Assembly (NCBI GenBank): GCA_015680685.1
Contig: MNCI01027002.1
Span: 372,001 to 436,000 of the forward strand
DNA: 64,000 nucleotides
Origin: Gnetum montanum
Lineage: Eukaryota; Streptophyta; Gnetopsida; Gnetales; Gnetaceae
Reading direction: 5' to 3'
The notes beneath the pieces were generated by a model. The model ran no database searches and was not told where the DNA came from. It was given only the letters and a program-made list of their open reading frames with translations. Below are positions 12,876-24,815 of this stretch, piece by piece (within the stretch, counting starts at the first letter, position 1; the number at the start of each line of letters is the position of its first letter). The position numbers were made by a program, and so were the translations under genes.

Positions 12876-14966
12876 ATTGATGATCCTTTTATCCTATTGG
12901 CTATCTATATTAAGCTTTATCTATAGTCAAATTATTTCAAGATTTGATGCCCTAATATGTGCAATATGATTATCAATTCTTATAAGCATAACTTATTAAA
13001 AGAAGAAGAAATAAAGTACAAGTGACAATTTTTCTTTCAAGACTCAATTACCATGAAAAGTTACTAAGACTTTACCCACTATGTAACATTAATCTTACTA
13101 TGATTGATACAACAATGAAGCATTAGCCTAGTGGTAAAACTTTTGATTTGGATGCTTTAAGTCTTGGATTTAATTTTAGTGGGCAATGTTGAGTTATAAA
13201 GTTCTATTTGGAGTATGTATTTTGGGTTGAACTATATTTCAATTATTTCATGTTCCAACACCCCTCTAATATGATTGATTCTTTCTAAATTATAGTAGAT
13301 AATACAACATTTTTGAATTGATCTTTTTAGCAATTCCTTATGGATTAATGCAAATTTTTAGTAGTGTAAACAAAAATTTGTTATTCTACCATCTAGTATA
13401 TCAATGTTGTCTTTTAATTATAATCTTACATTGTTCCATTTTTGAGCTTCATTTATAATTCTCCTCCTACTTGAATGCATCATCTCAATTCCATAGGTTC
13501 AATGGGATTTCATCTTACTTTCTACTAAAGAGTTTTTTTCTTCTTCAAGTCCTTTGGTTGTGATGACCATTACATCTTCAACTTCCTAGGTTAAGATAAG
13601 TTAACATGTATCTTATTGGTTCATAAGTTAATATTATAATTACTTGTTCATTAATATGCTTTTGATTTATCAATAGACCTTTTTAGTTAGATTATTTTTT
13701 TCCATCCAACTTCACTCATGGATAAATCCTTATTCATCTATCACTTTCATGAAATTCCCTTAATAGCTATTGAGCATTTCCATATTCTTTAATCTCATAA
13801 CTTCATTTTATTTTAATATTTCTTTGGGTCATTCACTCAGCTACTTCAATTGAGTTCTTTATGATAAAAAATCTTATTAATATTTTATTAATTAGTTTTT
13901 GAATTTTGTATGATTTATTAACCTTATGAGGTATTCATGTAACACATCTTTTTGTAGTTAATTCTTACTCCACATTATTTTGCATTACACTTCATAAAAG
14001 TTTTTTTTTAAGATTGTTACATGGATAATGGGTAGTATTGTTTAACATTTCTCTTGAGTCTTAAAAAATATTTTATTTAGTCATCATCTTGAAGCGAATA
14101 CCTTAAGATGTGTTCATTGGAATATGGTAGTGAAACTAAAATTTTATTATAGACCTAGAAGATTTGTTAGAAAATTAATTTATATAAAATACATCAATAA
14201 CAATCAATCCTACATATAGTATATGCATTTAACATTCATGTCTTTCACTCACAAGGAATCATTAAATACCAATTTATTGGATATACAAAGAAGAAAATAA
14301 ATATCAATACATATTATTTTATTTTTCTACTATCAAGTTTACAACTGCATATTGTTACTTACAAATATCAAATGAGTGTCAATACAAATAAATAAAGATG
14401 CTTAGAGAATTTAGAAGTTCTTTATAACATTGGTATTTGTTATTCAAAACTATATAAAGAGGCATGTATTTAGTCAATAAAAGGGAAAAAATAATTGCAA
14501 ACACTAATTTTATTAATGTAAAACAAGAATATCTCTTTCTTCTACTTTTTCTTGGAATTGGAAATGATCATCTACATGCCAACCAATTATCAAATTTTCT
14601 TGTTACTTTTACACAATGTGTGATCTTTTTAGATTAGGAATTGAATGAAAACAACATTTTACTTTACTAAAGTTCTTTCAAAAGAGTGGCTTCTAGGCAT
14701 TTATAACTACAAGAGGAAGGATGATGCAAAACACAAACTTGCACTTGTTCAATCTCTTCATGAAATGCAACAAACTAATTGAAAACAAAATCATTTTGCC
14801 AAGATGGTAAATCTATTAATTTGATGAGCACAAGCTTAACTTTGAACTTGTTTTGATAAGCATGAGTACTTTAAAATGTTCTTAGCTTAGCATTATAATT
14901 TTACCAATTTGTATAAGTTTAAAATACAAGAAAGCATTCATTTCCTCTATTCTCTAACCACCTCTA
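12876..14966. other. AT-rich spacer between A and the copia element
   Basis: There are no coding frames or LTR boundaries that I can support. It holds one degenerate tRNA-derived SINE (about 13,112-13,260). The rest is AT-rich with scattered homopolymers and may be unrecognisable old repeat sequence. Confidence 0.5.
13112..13260 (+). repeat. Degenerate tRNA-derived SINE
   Basis: A polymerase III A-box-like TAGCCTAGTGG lies at 13,124-13,134 and a B-box-like GGATTTAATTT at 13,166-13,176, with spacing of about 31 bases. Together they resemble plant SINE heads. The B box differs from GGTTCGAATCC mainly at its former C and CpG positions. The tail is uncertain and no target duplication was resolved. 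A functional tRNA gene is unlikely because no cloverleaf can be formed. Confidence 0.45.
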
Positions 14967-15016
14967 TGTTAGGAAATGACCCAATAATCCAGATTAGTCA
15001 TTACATGACTCCAATA
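14967..15016 (-). repeat. 3' LTR of the copia element, reduced to about 50 bases
   Basis: It keeps the first 13 bases (TGTTAGGAAATGA) and the last 37 or so of the 330-base LTR seen at 19,007-19,336. The middle 280 bases are deleted. The reversed polypurine tract (AAGTGGGAGA on the minus strand, about 15,018-15,028) lies directly inside it. Confidence 0.75.
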
Positions 15017-15089
15017 ATCTCCCACTTGAAGACTAATCTAGAAAAAAAACTCTTACAACCTTGCTTCTCCCACCTACACAATCAACTCC

Positions 15090-16560
15090 TAGTGCAACAC
15101 CTCCTCATAACTAACCATGAAGGCTTGCTAAGGTCATGCAAAGCCACGACCTAGCAGTAGTGACCACCTTGGTTAACATGTCCACAAGGTTCTTTGACCC
15201 AAGAATCTTCCTTAGCAATAATGTTCCATCATCTATCAACCCACGAATATGGTGATACCTCAACTAAATGTGTTTAGATATAGAATGAAAATTGGATCTC
15301 TAGCCAGATGTATGGCAATCTAACCATTACTAAAAAGCTTGCTACTATCTTGTGTATTAAACATGCTCTTAGAAGATCCTTCAACCATATCATCTCCTTT
15401 CTAGCTTTTGATATAGCCATATATTCTACTTATGTGGTTGAGAGAGCAATGCTCTACTAAAGTTCAGACATCCAACTCATAGAAGCTTTACCTAGAGTGA
15501 AAATATAATCAATGGTGCTCTTCCTGCTATCCAAATCACCTCCTAAATCTCCATTAGAAAAACCCTATAGAGTAATCTTACTTATTTTAAAATAAAGTGT
15601 CATACCTAAAGTTCCTTTTAGATATCTTACGAGCCACTTTACAGCTTTCCAATGCTCCCTTCCTAGATTATACATGAACCTGATAATGACTCTCATTGCA
15701 TGTGCTATGTTGAGTCTAGAATAGATCATAGCATACATCAAACTTCCAACTACTAAAGCATATGGTATCCTAGGCATTTGTTCACATTCTTCTTCTATCC
15801 TTGGTGACTAATTCTTACTAAGAATGAAGTGACTTCCTAATGAAGTGCATCCAGTCTTTCCATCCTAAATGTTGAACCTACTAAGCACTTTTTCTATATA
15901 CTTTTCCTGAGACAACTTGAGAATCCCTTAATATCTAGTTCTGCTGATGCTCATCCCAAGTATCTTCTTAGCTTGTCCCAAGTCTTTCATCTCAAATTTC
16001 TTTGCTAGTTGGTGCTTTATTTTATATATCTCTTATAAACTAGACCCTACAACAAGGATTTCATCAACATACAAGAGCAAAATAATGTAGCAGTCATCAA
16101 ACCTCCTTATGTAGCAACAATGATCCATCTCACATTTTGTGAAACTAACATTAAACATGAACTGATCAAATTTCTAGGAGCCTGTTTCAATCCATACAAG
16201 CTCTTCTTCAACTTACACACAAAATTTCTTCTACTAATAACATGAAAACCTTCTTATTGAACCATGTAAATGTCCTCATCAATATCACCATGCAAGAAAG
16301 TTGTTTTGACATCTAACTACTCTAGATGCAAATCATTAGTAGCCATAATACTTAGCACTAATCTAATGGTAGTCAACTTTACTATAGGAGAGAAAATCTT
16401 TGTGTAGTCAATTCCTCTTTTCTATTGGAAACCGTTAAGTACTAACCTTACCTTGTATCTTTTGTTGCCATCATGTTCTTCCTTGATCCTGTACATCCAT
16501 TTATTTTTCAATGCCTTCTTTCCTTCCAGCAACTTTGTCAATATGCTTCTAGAGTGACTT
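15090..16560 (-). pseudogene. Copia reverse transcriptase and RNase H remnant
   Basis: The minus-strand segment 15,565-15,777 reads a typical copia C-terminal RT block: Y-x-x-x-V-G-S-L-M-Y-A, then W-K-A-V-K-W-L-V-R-Y-L-K-G-T. Downstream, near 15,360-15,430, is the RNase H block (V/A-E-Y-M-A-I-S-x-A-x-K-E-x-I-W-L). The RT palm lies at 15,960-16,400 but is broken by nonsense codons. The catalytic Y-V-D-D region is near 16,060-16,070, where VDE or VDD coding can be followed. Confidence 0.8.
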
Positions 16561-16584
16561 CATCTCATCTCTAATAGCCAACTC

Positions 16585-17850
16585 CTACTTAACATGATCT
16601 ATTGCTTTCATTATTTCATAAAAACATTCTAGTTCCCTAGCATCAGTCAAAAGTAAATAATGTAATGAGGGAGAGTACATATCTCTAAGATTTGGTGTTC
16701 TAGTAGATCTTCTCAATGGAGGCTTTGATGTAACTATTTGTAACTCAACTTTAGCTTCATCTTTAGCTATTATGTTTTCAAGATTTTCTTGAATCCTTCC
16801 AACTACATCCCTCTCAGATATCTCTTCCAAGTCAACCTTATCACTTTTCTTTTCATACTTCCCTACACTATTAGATTTCGATCTAGACTTGTCCTTGTAC
16901 AACACATGTTCATTAAAAGTGACATCCCTATGCCTTATAATTTTTCTATTTTGATCATCCCAAAAATGATAACCAAAATCATTAGAACCATAGCCAATAA
17001 AATAATATTTCTTAGCTTTAGGATCAATTTTATCTTGGATATTAGAACCTAAGTGCACATATGATACACAACCAAAAACTTTAAAATGTGAGAAGTTTAC
17101 TACCTTTCCTAACCATTCCTCCTTAAGTATCTTAATGTCTAGCAAAACTGAAGGTCCTTGATTTATGAGATAGGCTGGTGTGTTGACTACATCTGCCCAA
17201 AACATCTTTGATAGTCCAAAAGATATCCTCATGCTTCTAGCTCTCTCATTTAAGGTCATGTTCATTATCTTAGCAACACTATTCTACTCCAATGTTCTAG
17301 GAACCATCTTAATTATTTTGATTCCATTCTCAAAATAGAAAGTCTTAACTCTAAACTATCATACTCTCCACCATTATTAGACCTCAAACACTTGGCTCTC
17401 AAAGCAGTTTGGTTTTCCACTTTTGCCTTCCACCTTTAAAATGTAGAAAACACATTAGATTTATTTTTAAGAAAATAAACCCATACCTTTCTATTGGAAT
17501 TTTCAACAAATAATAGCACAATCCACCAAGGAAACTCATTGGAGCTAGTCCCCATACATCTTAGTCTTTGATGTTCTTCCAATTTTTGACAAACTAGCTC
17601 TTTTCTACTTCCAATAAATACATCCTTCACATAAACTAACATTATTAAACTTCAAGTCTAGTAATCTCCCCTATGAGGCCAACAACTTCATTCCCTTTTC
17701 ACTCATGTTTCCCAACCTCTAATGTAACAATGTTGACATTGATTTTGAATCAACCACTGAAACTGTATCTTTTATTTCTAAAGTGGTGTACAATGTTCCC
17801 ACATTATTTCCCTAAGCAATGATCAGATTTCATTTAATTATTTTCCACAA
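16585..17850 (-). pseudogene. Copia integrase remnant
   Basis: A 226-codon open segment (16,585-17,265) covers the end of the catalytic core and the C-terminal region: R-S-M-x-x-x-x-x-L-S-K-x-F-W-A-D-V, then F-G-C-x-x-Y-V-H, K-x-K-K-Y-x-F-I-G-Y and the R-D-V-x-F-x-E block. The N-terminal pre-integrase zinc motif is near 17,640-17,790, with L-H-x-R-L-G-N-M-S and C-E-G-C still readable. It is interrupted by stops between these pieces. Confidence 0.85.
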
Positions 17851-18049
17851 TCTACCTCCAAATACTGTATTGTACCCTTCATTATCTATCTGACCCATAG
17901 TAATAAGTTTTTTCACTAAACCTAAAACATGTCTAACATTCTGTAACTTCTATTCTTTCCCTTGGGTAGTCTTTATATAAACATCATTCTTCCTCATAAT
18001 TTTTAATGACTCATCATTTGTAAGATAAACCTTTACAAAATTCCTAGTA

Positions 18050-18990
18050 GCATAATTATTAAATAGTTCTTTAAAATAAGTAGAGTGAAACAACACATCT
18101 AAATCAAGAATCCAAGATTCAATATCACTATCAACACAAAAAATTAGGACATTAGAAATTTCTTCAATAGCTACACTTGCTATATCATCATGCTAATTTT
18201 TCTTTTCTTTCTTTAGTGCCATGCACTATTTTCTAAGGTGGCCTTTCTAATTGCAATTCCAACATGTGACATTCTTGTAACCCCTTGTATCGACTTCTTC
18301 CCTTAGACTTTCATTTTCCATGGTCCTAATTCTATTTCCACCGAAAAATTCTACCTCTATCTTCATTACTTAAGGTACAACCCAAAGGTTCACCTAACTC
18401 CCTTCTATGTATATCCTCATTGAGAATCAGATCTTGAACTCTAGAAAACTTCAATTTTTGATCTCTTGATGAACTACTAACTGTAGTTTCCATTGTAGAC
18501 CAATTATCAAGTAGGGATGATAACAAGATCAATGCTTTGATCTCATCATCAAAGTCAATTTCAATAGAACTCAACTAACTTATGATCACATTGAACTTAT
18601 TGATGTGATTTGTAAGCAATGCACCTTCAAACATCCTCAAATTGAATAATCAGCACATCAAATATACCTTCTTTGAGGTGGATGACTTCTTATACATATC
18701 TAATAAGGCTTTCATCAAACCCTGAGTAATCTTTTCATTGATGAAATTAAACATAATGTTCTATGATAATGTCAAATAAATCACCCCAAGAGCCTAGATA
18801 TCTAATAGTTTCCAATCCTCTTTGCTCATATGATTTGGCTTCTTCCGCAATAGTGGTTTATGCAACTTCTTTTGGTACATATAATCTTTGATCTATTTCT
18901 TCTAGAACCTAAAGTCTATCCCATCGTACTTATTGATCCTCACTTTCCCATCCTTGGATGTCATCACTCTTAGTGATCCTTTGCAAACCT
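18050..18990 (-). pseudogene. Copia gag, zinc knuckle and protease remnant
   Basis: The frame at 18,332-18,574 is the plant copia gag (UBN2-type) block with I-x-F-D-D-E-I-K-A-L-x-L-L-S-S-L. A C-W-N-C-x4-G-H-x4-C zinc knuckle lies near 18,235-18,275, with one stop inside it. The protease start is at 18,055-18,133, where W-I-L-D-S-G would be expected; it reads W-I-L-D-L-D, so the catalytic motif is lost. Confidence 0.75.
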
Positions 18991-18992
18991 CA

Positions 18993-19003
18993 CTCCAATA
19001 CTA
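18993..19003 (-). other. Copia primer binding site (initiator tRNA-Met type, decayed)
   Basis: On the minus strand it reads TAGTATTGGAG against the canonical TGGTATCAGAG, with three transitions, three bases inside the LTR. Confidence 0.65.
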
Positions 19004-19006
19004 GTT

Positions 19007-19336
19007 TGTTAGGAAATGAATCAAGAAAAAAAAATAAGAATAGAAAAAACAAGCACACAGAGAATTTTTGTGGTTCAGCAAGATCACCACTCATTCATAG
19101 TCACATTAGAGTGTCAGTATATGTTTTTGCATATTATAGTTACAAAAAAGTTTTAGAACGCTACATAAATATGCATAAAGAAACCATCCATAATTGAAAC
19201 TGGCCCATGACCTAATAATCTGGTATAGCTACAAGAGAGTTTCAAAACGTTACATAAATATGTATAGACAAACCATCTGTAACTAAAATTGGCCCATGAT
19301 CCAATAATCCGAATCAATCATCACATGACTCCAACA
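19007..19336 (-). repeat. 5' LTR of the copia element with internal tandem duplication
   Basis: A 330-base LTR with TG...CA ends. Two 89-base units (19,135-19,223 and 19,224-19,312) are tandem and diverged mostly by transitions. The other LTR is too deleted to show whether the duplication predates insertion. Confidence 0.8.
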
Positions 19337-19774
19337 CACTATCCTTAGGATTAGTGGATTCATTGATGAAATTTCAAGGACCACTAAATGTTGCTAGCTA
19401 CCCTTAGCTTTATGCATGAGAATACCATGAAAGAGACAAGTCCAAGGCACAGGGACCACAACTCTTTCCTACCAAACAAATTAGTGGATAGTAGTATTAA
19501 TGCAAGGCATACTGCATTGATTCACATGTCCCTTTACATTTAAATTCATTGAGATAAGAATAAGATACAGCCAAAGTGCCACACCCATAAATAAAACACA
19601 ACATCCTTAATTCATGAGAGAATAAATGTAGAAAGAGAAAACATTAATAGAAAGTTTGAGATCTTATTATCTAAAAGTTGAAACAAGTAGGTGGAAGAAA
19701 ATTCCCAATGAAAATTGGATATTTAGATTATGTAATACAATAGCATTGAAGATGAATATGGAATTTCATGCAAT

Positions 19775-19935
19775 GTCCTACATTAGATCACATTAGACAT
19801 AGATGATATATTAAAGTTATAAATTTGGTTGACTTGTTTCAAATGCTACCACAAATACTTAGTAATTTTTTACTAATGTTTTCTAAACTTATAGTATGTA
19901 TAATTCTACTATCCAATAGATCAAGAGGGTTTGTA
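19775..19935. repeat. Dispersed repeat, copy 1
   Basis: It aligns by eye with 26,866-27,030 across about 160 bases, from AATGTCCTACAT through ATCACATTA and ACTTRGTAATTTT to TCCAATARATC. The family is not recognised. Confidence 0.6.
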
Positions 19936-20191
19936 GCCATAATAAAATTTCAATTTTAACTTCAATTTAGTAAAACAAACAATATTTCTAAAAGGGAAAA
20001 AATATTTCTATTTGAAAGGTACGAGGGAATGCCTTAATTCAAAGACAAACTATTTATCTCTTACTATTCCTATGGACAAAGAATAGGATCTCCTTATTTG
20101 AGAGTTAAAATAGGTTGATGATTGAAAATTTCTCATTATTTAAGAATAAATATGGGCCAAAAGTCTCAAGATACAAGCTAAACAAAGACTT

Positions 20192-20514
20192 TTAATAAAA
20201 TATTCAAAAATGTTTCAAAGTCTATAAATACCACAAATTTTCCAGAAATACAAATATTTTATATTTTATCCAAGAATCTCCAAAGGATAGGTCTTAGTTA
20301 CTTTCACTACCAAAATGATAAGTCCTAGAATAACCTCACTACTAACATCAGATTATCTTATTAAATATTTAATGTTCAAAAAAGTCACAAAATTTTCAAC
20401 AAAAATAGAGATATTATATGTTTTAGCTAGAAATCTCTAAAGAGAGGTCTTGGTTAGTATCATTTCCAAAGGAACATACTAATAGGTCTTGGAATACCAA
20501 CATTACTAACATCC
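20192..20514. repeat. Diverged tandem duplication of about 160 bases
   Basis: Units 20,192-20,350 and 20,357-20,514 share AATCTCYAAAG, AGGTCTTRGTTA and ACTAACATC landmarks in the same order. They are strongly diverged. Confidence 0.5.
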
Positions 20515-21483
20515 TTAGTGGTCAAGGCACATGCATCATCAAAATGATAGGTCTTGACTATGCTTCACCACATACCAATTGACTCAATTTCTTAGTGTTA
20601 TGATCTTGGCTAGTTTTCCATTCTTAAATGAACTTACCAATCAAAATTGAAAGTAGGAAATCCATCCAAACCCTTTTTTTTGAGGGGTGGGTTCCATTAA
20701 GAAACACCTTAGTATTACATGTAGATGGGACCATCTAAAATATTTGCAACTTCCAATAGCAATTGAACAAACTTGATCACATTATATATTATTTTATTAT
20801 TTTCTAAATCCAAAGGATTTCCAAAATAGTCAAAAAGTTCACAATAAGTAAAATTCCACAAAATCTTGGAAATTCCCATTTATATCAAAGACTAATTCAA
20901 AATTATCATAAAATATCCAAGAAATTGGCAAAAAACCCACATCATCCAAAAATTTACCAAAAAGACAAATTGACCTAAAACAAATACAATAAAAATTTCC
21001 ATATAAAAACAAGTTGAAACTATAAAAAATTTAGCAGTCTTGACATAATAATTAAAGTTGTAAAAAATAAGGAAGAATTAGGAAGAAGAAAGGAAAAAGA
21101 AAAAATTCACAACAAAATAAAGAAACCACATGAAAAGGAAAATAAAATAAACTTTCTTATTGTGTTGCAAGACCTTTTAAAATTTTCTTATTGGCTTTCC
21201 TTCCTACTCAAAAATGCTCGCAATATACTTTCACTTCGTTTGAATCCTATGCATTAGAAATTTTCCATGAACCAAAGCAAGACATATTGAAGAGAAAAAT
21301 ATATTTACAAGTAGAAGAAAGACATGCATCATGACACATAGCCTTAATACATGTGTATAAACAAAAGAAACATACTCAGAATTAAAGAAACTAAGTTGAA
21401 AATGGCTTCAGAATGAAGAAACTAGGTGGGAAATGGTTTCTATTTGGAAGAAACAAAGCTTTGAATGGTTTCTGTTTGAAACC

Positions 21484-21516
21484 AAAAAAAAAAGAAAAAA
21501 GAAAAAAGAAAAGAAA
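21484..21516 (+). repeat. A/G homopurine microsatellite
   Basis: An uninterrupted purine run of AAAAAAG-type units. Confidence 0.8.
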
Positions 21517-21595
21517 CAAAAATTCATAGGGCAGTGAAGGAAAATGATATGATGTGTGTAGCTTTTATATATATCTGCTTTACATGTAACATTAT

Positions 21596-22500
21596 TGATG
21601 AGGTGCTAGGCACCCCTACACCCAACCATACGAATCACAGGCACTCACACGCGACTCGGTTGAATTCTGTAGATTGTAAGCACTTAACATACACTAGACC
21701 CTGATCAGCAAAACCTTGGGTTAGAATGGTCGTCATCTTCCCAATCTCACTTGTGATGTTCTAGTGGTGATGGTTAAGTGAGATTGAGGCAACTGACTTT
21801 TATATAGCTTTTTACTTTATCTTTTGGCGTCTAATTAAGGTATGGAAAGTAAGGAATGAGCGATTATCTAATCTATGATTATCTTAATCTGTATTCTAAC
21901 TATTCCTAGCATAAGTATCCGATCCCATCTTCCGGGCACGTTTTGAGCATTCCCTAACCACTACTGGGTTACCAGACGTTAAGCATCACTGGGTTACCAA
22001 GTGTTGGATTTGTGTTCGAGATAGTCATACTTATGGTTTCTATTAACTATGAATGAACGATAGTGATTAAACTAATAATAAGAGAAACTTAAGTAATTAT
22101 CAAAGCATATAAATATTAAGCTATTGGATGCATTAAATGACTAAGTCCAAATGCTGCAAGGAATGCTTGAAGAGTTCGTCTTTATTGTCGTCACGCCAAT
22201 GGGCTCAGATACATCAACGCTTGAATATAGAGCCGGTCACTTTTCTTACATTTGCTGCGGGAACTTGGAAAATATTCTATCTCCTATGGAAACAAACTAC
22301 AAGAGCTTCACTGCAATTGAAAAAAAGGTACTTCAATGAGGTAGAAGGCCCTCTTATTTATAAGTTGAAATAGGCGCCATGTAAACAGGGCCACGTCGAC
22401 GCATGGAAAGATGCCTCGACGAGGCCACGTCGATGAGGCCGCATATACGAGTCCCGTATACGCAGCCTAGTAAACACAGTGACCAACAAACACTTCATCA
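21596..22500 (-). mobile_element. Solo LTR of the TGATGAG family, with perfect target duplications
   Basis: A 905-base sequence bounded by TGATGA and TCATCA and flanked on both sides by ATTAT (21,591-21,595 and 22,501-22,505). This is a complete single LTR left after LTR-LTR recombination. The minus-strand TATA is at 22,355-22,362 (reversed TATTTATA). Upstream of it in the transcribed sense is a block of GTCGACG, GTCGATGAGGCC and GTATACG palindromes (22,391-22,466). CpG is well kept, so it is younger than A, B or C. Several short open frames inside it are not genes. Confidence 0.9.
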
Positions 22501-22505
22501 ATTAT

Positions 22506-24220
22506 TATTTTACTTTTTATTTTTATTTACTATTCTTTAAACTACCTTCACATGGCTAACTCACCTTTTGAAATTGATTTTTTCCCAACTTAGTTTTAAT
22601 TTAATTTTTTCCTAAAAAACATTTTCATAAGTTCATTTTTTATTTCTTTCTCCTAATTAATATTCTCAATGTTCAAACATGCATAATAGGCACATATAGA
22701 CTCCAAATCAAATTCCATTTGAATCTATAGGATCCTTATCAAGTGCACTATATGTTCATATATTAAAATCATATCAAAGCATCACTCATCATAGTCATAT
22801 AATTTATATGTCAAAACTTTCATGAAATTTTTAGTAAACTAAAAATGTGATATCTCGAGAATTGTAACTCTAATTTTAGTGAACTAAAGGGTTAAAATTA
22901 GCATTTGATATGTTCTGGACATATTGGTCAAGTCAGATTCTAGGTAGAATACCATTGTAAGGTATTTTCTTAATCAAGCCAGTTTATATAATATTAAGCT
23001 ATAATTAAAAATGAACTTAGAATTCTAGTTTGATGACAAGAAATGAAAGGGTGTATGACTTGGGTAAGGTTAGAGTCTAAAATGTTCTAAGAAAAGAGCA
23101 TTATATAATGACATGTGCATAATAAAGAATAAAATAGATATAACTAAATGTACATAAAGAAAAAAATATGTATAACCAAATACCTATAGAGGCATGATAA
23201 TTGGCAAAAAGAAAAATTTCCTAGGGTAATTGCATTTCAATACTTAATTATAAAATATATATAAAACATATGATTGAGCTCCAATAGTAGTAAAAGAAAA
23301 GAATACAAAACTTTAATAAAAGACTTTAGCAATAACAACAACAATAGTAACTAGAATAATGTAATACTATTATTTAGTCAATAAAATTAGAACTAACCTA
23401 TTGAAATGAAATGCTTCTGACAATAGTAAATAATTAAACCTATGCAAAATTTAGGTTGTGGCAATACACATATAAGCTATGTTGTTTAGGGAGTCTTGAA
23501 GATCAATGAGCACTATGTGTTTCTTAGTATCCTCAAACTAAAGATTTAAGAAAAAAAATTCATCTTTTCTTGTTAGATCTAGTGTTAGTTGAACACTTTG
23601 TTAAGTCAATATTTAATTTTCATGATAGAAATGTAATGTTTGTTCATGATAGAAATGTAATGTTTGCTCCTTACCTGAGCTCAAATCCTTATCTTCTCTT
23701 GGTATTTAATCCATGTACGCTTCATGCAACTAGCGGTGAGTCAAAGCCCACCTTTACCACCGTTTACACATGTGGTTTATGTGAAAGGGTCTTGTCATCG
23801 TCTACTCATCTTGGTTATTGGTTTCTGCTTTGTTGATTTAGCTTTTATGTTGCTTAAAGGATATTCTATCTTTCTGTAACTGCCTGGTTTGATATTCTAT
23901 CTTTCTTTGACTACATGGTTTGGCTCTCGTTTCATCTTTATTCTCATCTTGATGAATTTGAATTTAAAAGTACACGTGAATCCGCATGCTATGCCCTGCA
24001 ATAATACAATCCACACATTTGTTTGGTAGGAAAATGACAGCAATAAAATGAAACCCTTTTGTTACTCAATCCAATTTTCCAAGAATAAAATTAAGCATGA
24101 AGCTTCAACCAAATTTATAACAAATCACGTTTCCGTCCCAACAAATCACATTTCCGTCCCAACTTGATTTCCGTATGATCCAAACTTTGCCTTTTCAGCC
24201 TTCAATTACCAAAGTAGCCT
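22506..24220. other. Spacer without recognised features
   Basis: AT-rich, with no LTR ends or domain-like frames. A direct repeat of about 20 bases containing CATGATAGAAATGTAATG occurs near 23,621-23,660. From 24,100 rightwards the base composition becomes richer in GC and CpG. Confidence 0.5.
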
Positions 24221-24225
24221 CTCGT

Positions 24226-24815
24226 GTGAGAGATGTCCCAAGTGGTGGTTCTCTTGGGCTCTCCCCATGGTTCGGGGGCCATGGAACACTCTGAGGTGCC
24301 CTCGGGTGGCTCTCAAGTGTTATAAAACCCACCCCGGCTTGGTGGTACCAAGCTAGCAATAGGACACACTCCTGTTGCTACTCTCTTCTCTAAGTCCTCT
24401 TCTTTCCCTCTTCTCCGTGGAGAACTACATGGCCCTGATTCTACGGCGGTCGTAGATATGTAGGCAACCAAGACTGGATAGTTTTGGTGCGGTGCCATGC
24501 CACACCTTGTACCAGATTGTGAGGGATCTGGGGGTGAGGCACCTTCCCTTGTAGATGCATTGTTTCTCCTTCCACCGATGTGGTCTACAGGGTTGTGTGT
24601 ATACTTGTTTGCTTGGTTCTCTTCTACTTGCACTTGTGAGATGCTTGCTTGTTTGAGGCGTATTCCCCAGGTCTTTCGCCCCAGATCTATTTGATCTTTG
24701 TGAATTCCTTGGGGTGCCGGGCAACGTCGGGGCAACGTTGTTACATCTCGTGATTTCCGTGTTTGTTTATTCATTTGTACTCCCGTGTTTTCTGTGGTCT
24801 GTGTCAAGGCAAGGC
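24226..24815 (+). repeat. Possible LTR or promoter-bearing repeat of unrecognised family
   Basis: It starts TGTGAGAG, has a TATA box (TTATAAAACC near 24,319-24,328) about 90 bases in, then a pyrimidine-rich leader and a GT-rich 3' part, and could end GTCAAGGCA. That layout fits a short-U3 LTR. No target duplication or second copy was found, and CpG is high. It could instead be a promoter fragment of a lost gene. Confidence 0.3.

Larger units (their letters stand above)
14967..19336 (-). mobile_element. Ty1/copia retrotransposon, degenerate
   Basis: Ends are TGTTAGG and CCAACA in plus orientation, flanked by CTCTA (14,962-14,966) and CACTA (19,337-19,341), a 4-of-5 target duplication. Minus-strand order is 5' LTR, initiator-tRNA-Met-type primer site, gag with zinc knuckle, protease, pre-integrase block, integrase, RT, RNase H, polypurine tract and a shrunken 3' LTR. 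Integrase preceding RT defines Ty1/copia. Stops and a mutated protease active site make it inactive. Confidence 0.9.
19337..21595. other. AT-rich spacer with dispersed and tandem repeats
   Basis: No supportable gene is present. It contains a repeat shared with 26,866-27,030, a degenerate tandem duplication (20,192-20,514) and an A/G homopurine tract. Frequent AAATTTTCC and TATTTTAT words give a low-complexity look. Confidence 0.5.

Noticed and set aside
13120-13180. A functional tRNA gene
   Set aside because: Only degenerate A and B boxes are present; acceptor and anticodon stems cannot be paired.
22137-22373. Two short plus-strand frames at 22,137-22,373
   Set aside because: They lie inside a solo LTR transcribed on the other strand.
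23570-23836. 88-codon plus-strand frame
   Set aside because: Contains a duplicated HDRNVMF stretch from a simple direct repeat and no family resemblance.
24313-24807. 164-codon minus-strand frame and overlapping plus-strand frames
   Set aside because: Proline- and arginine-rich with no domain-like pattern. They overlap each other in a GC-rich promoter-like segment and look like chance frames.
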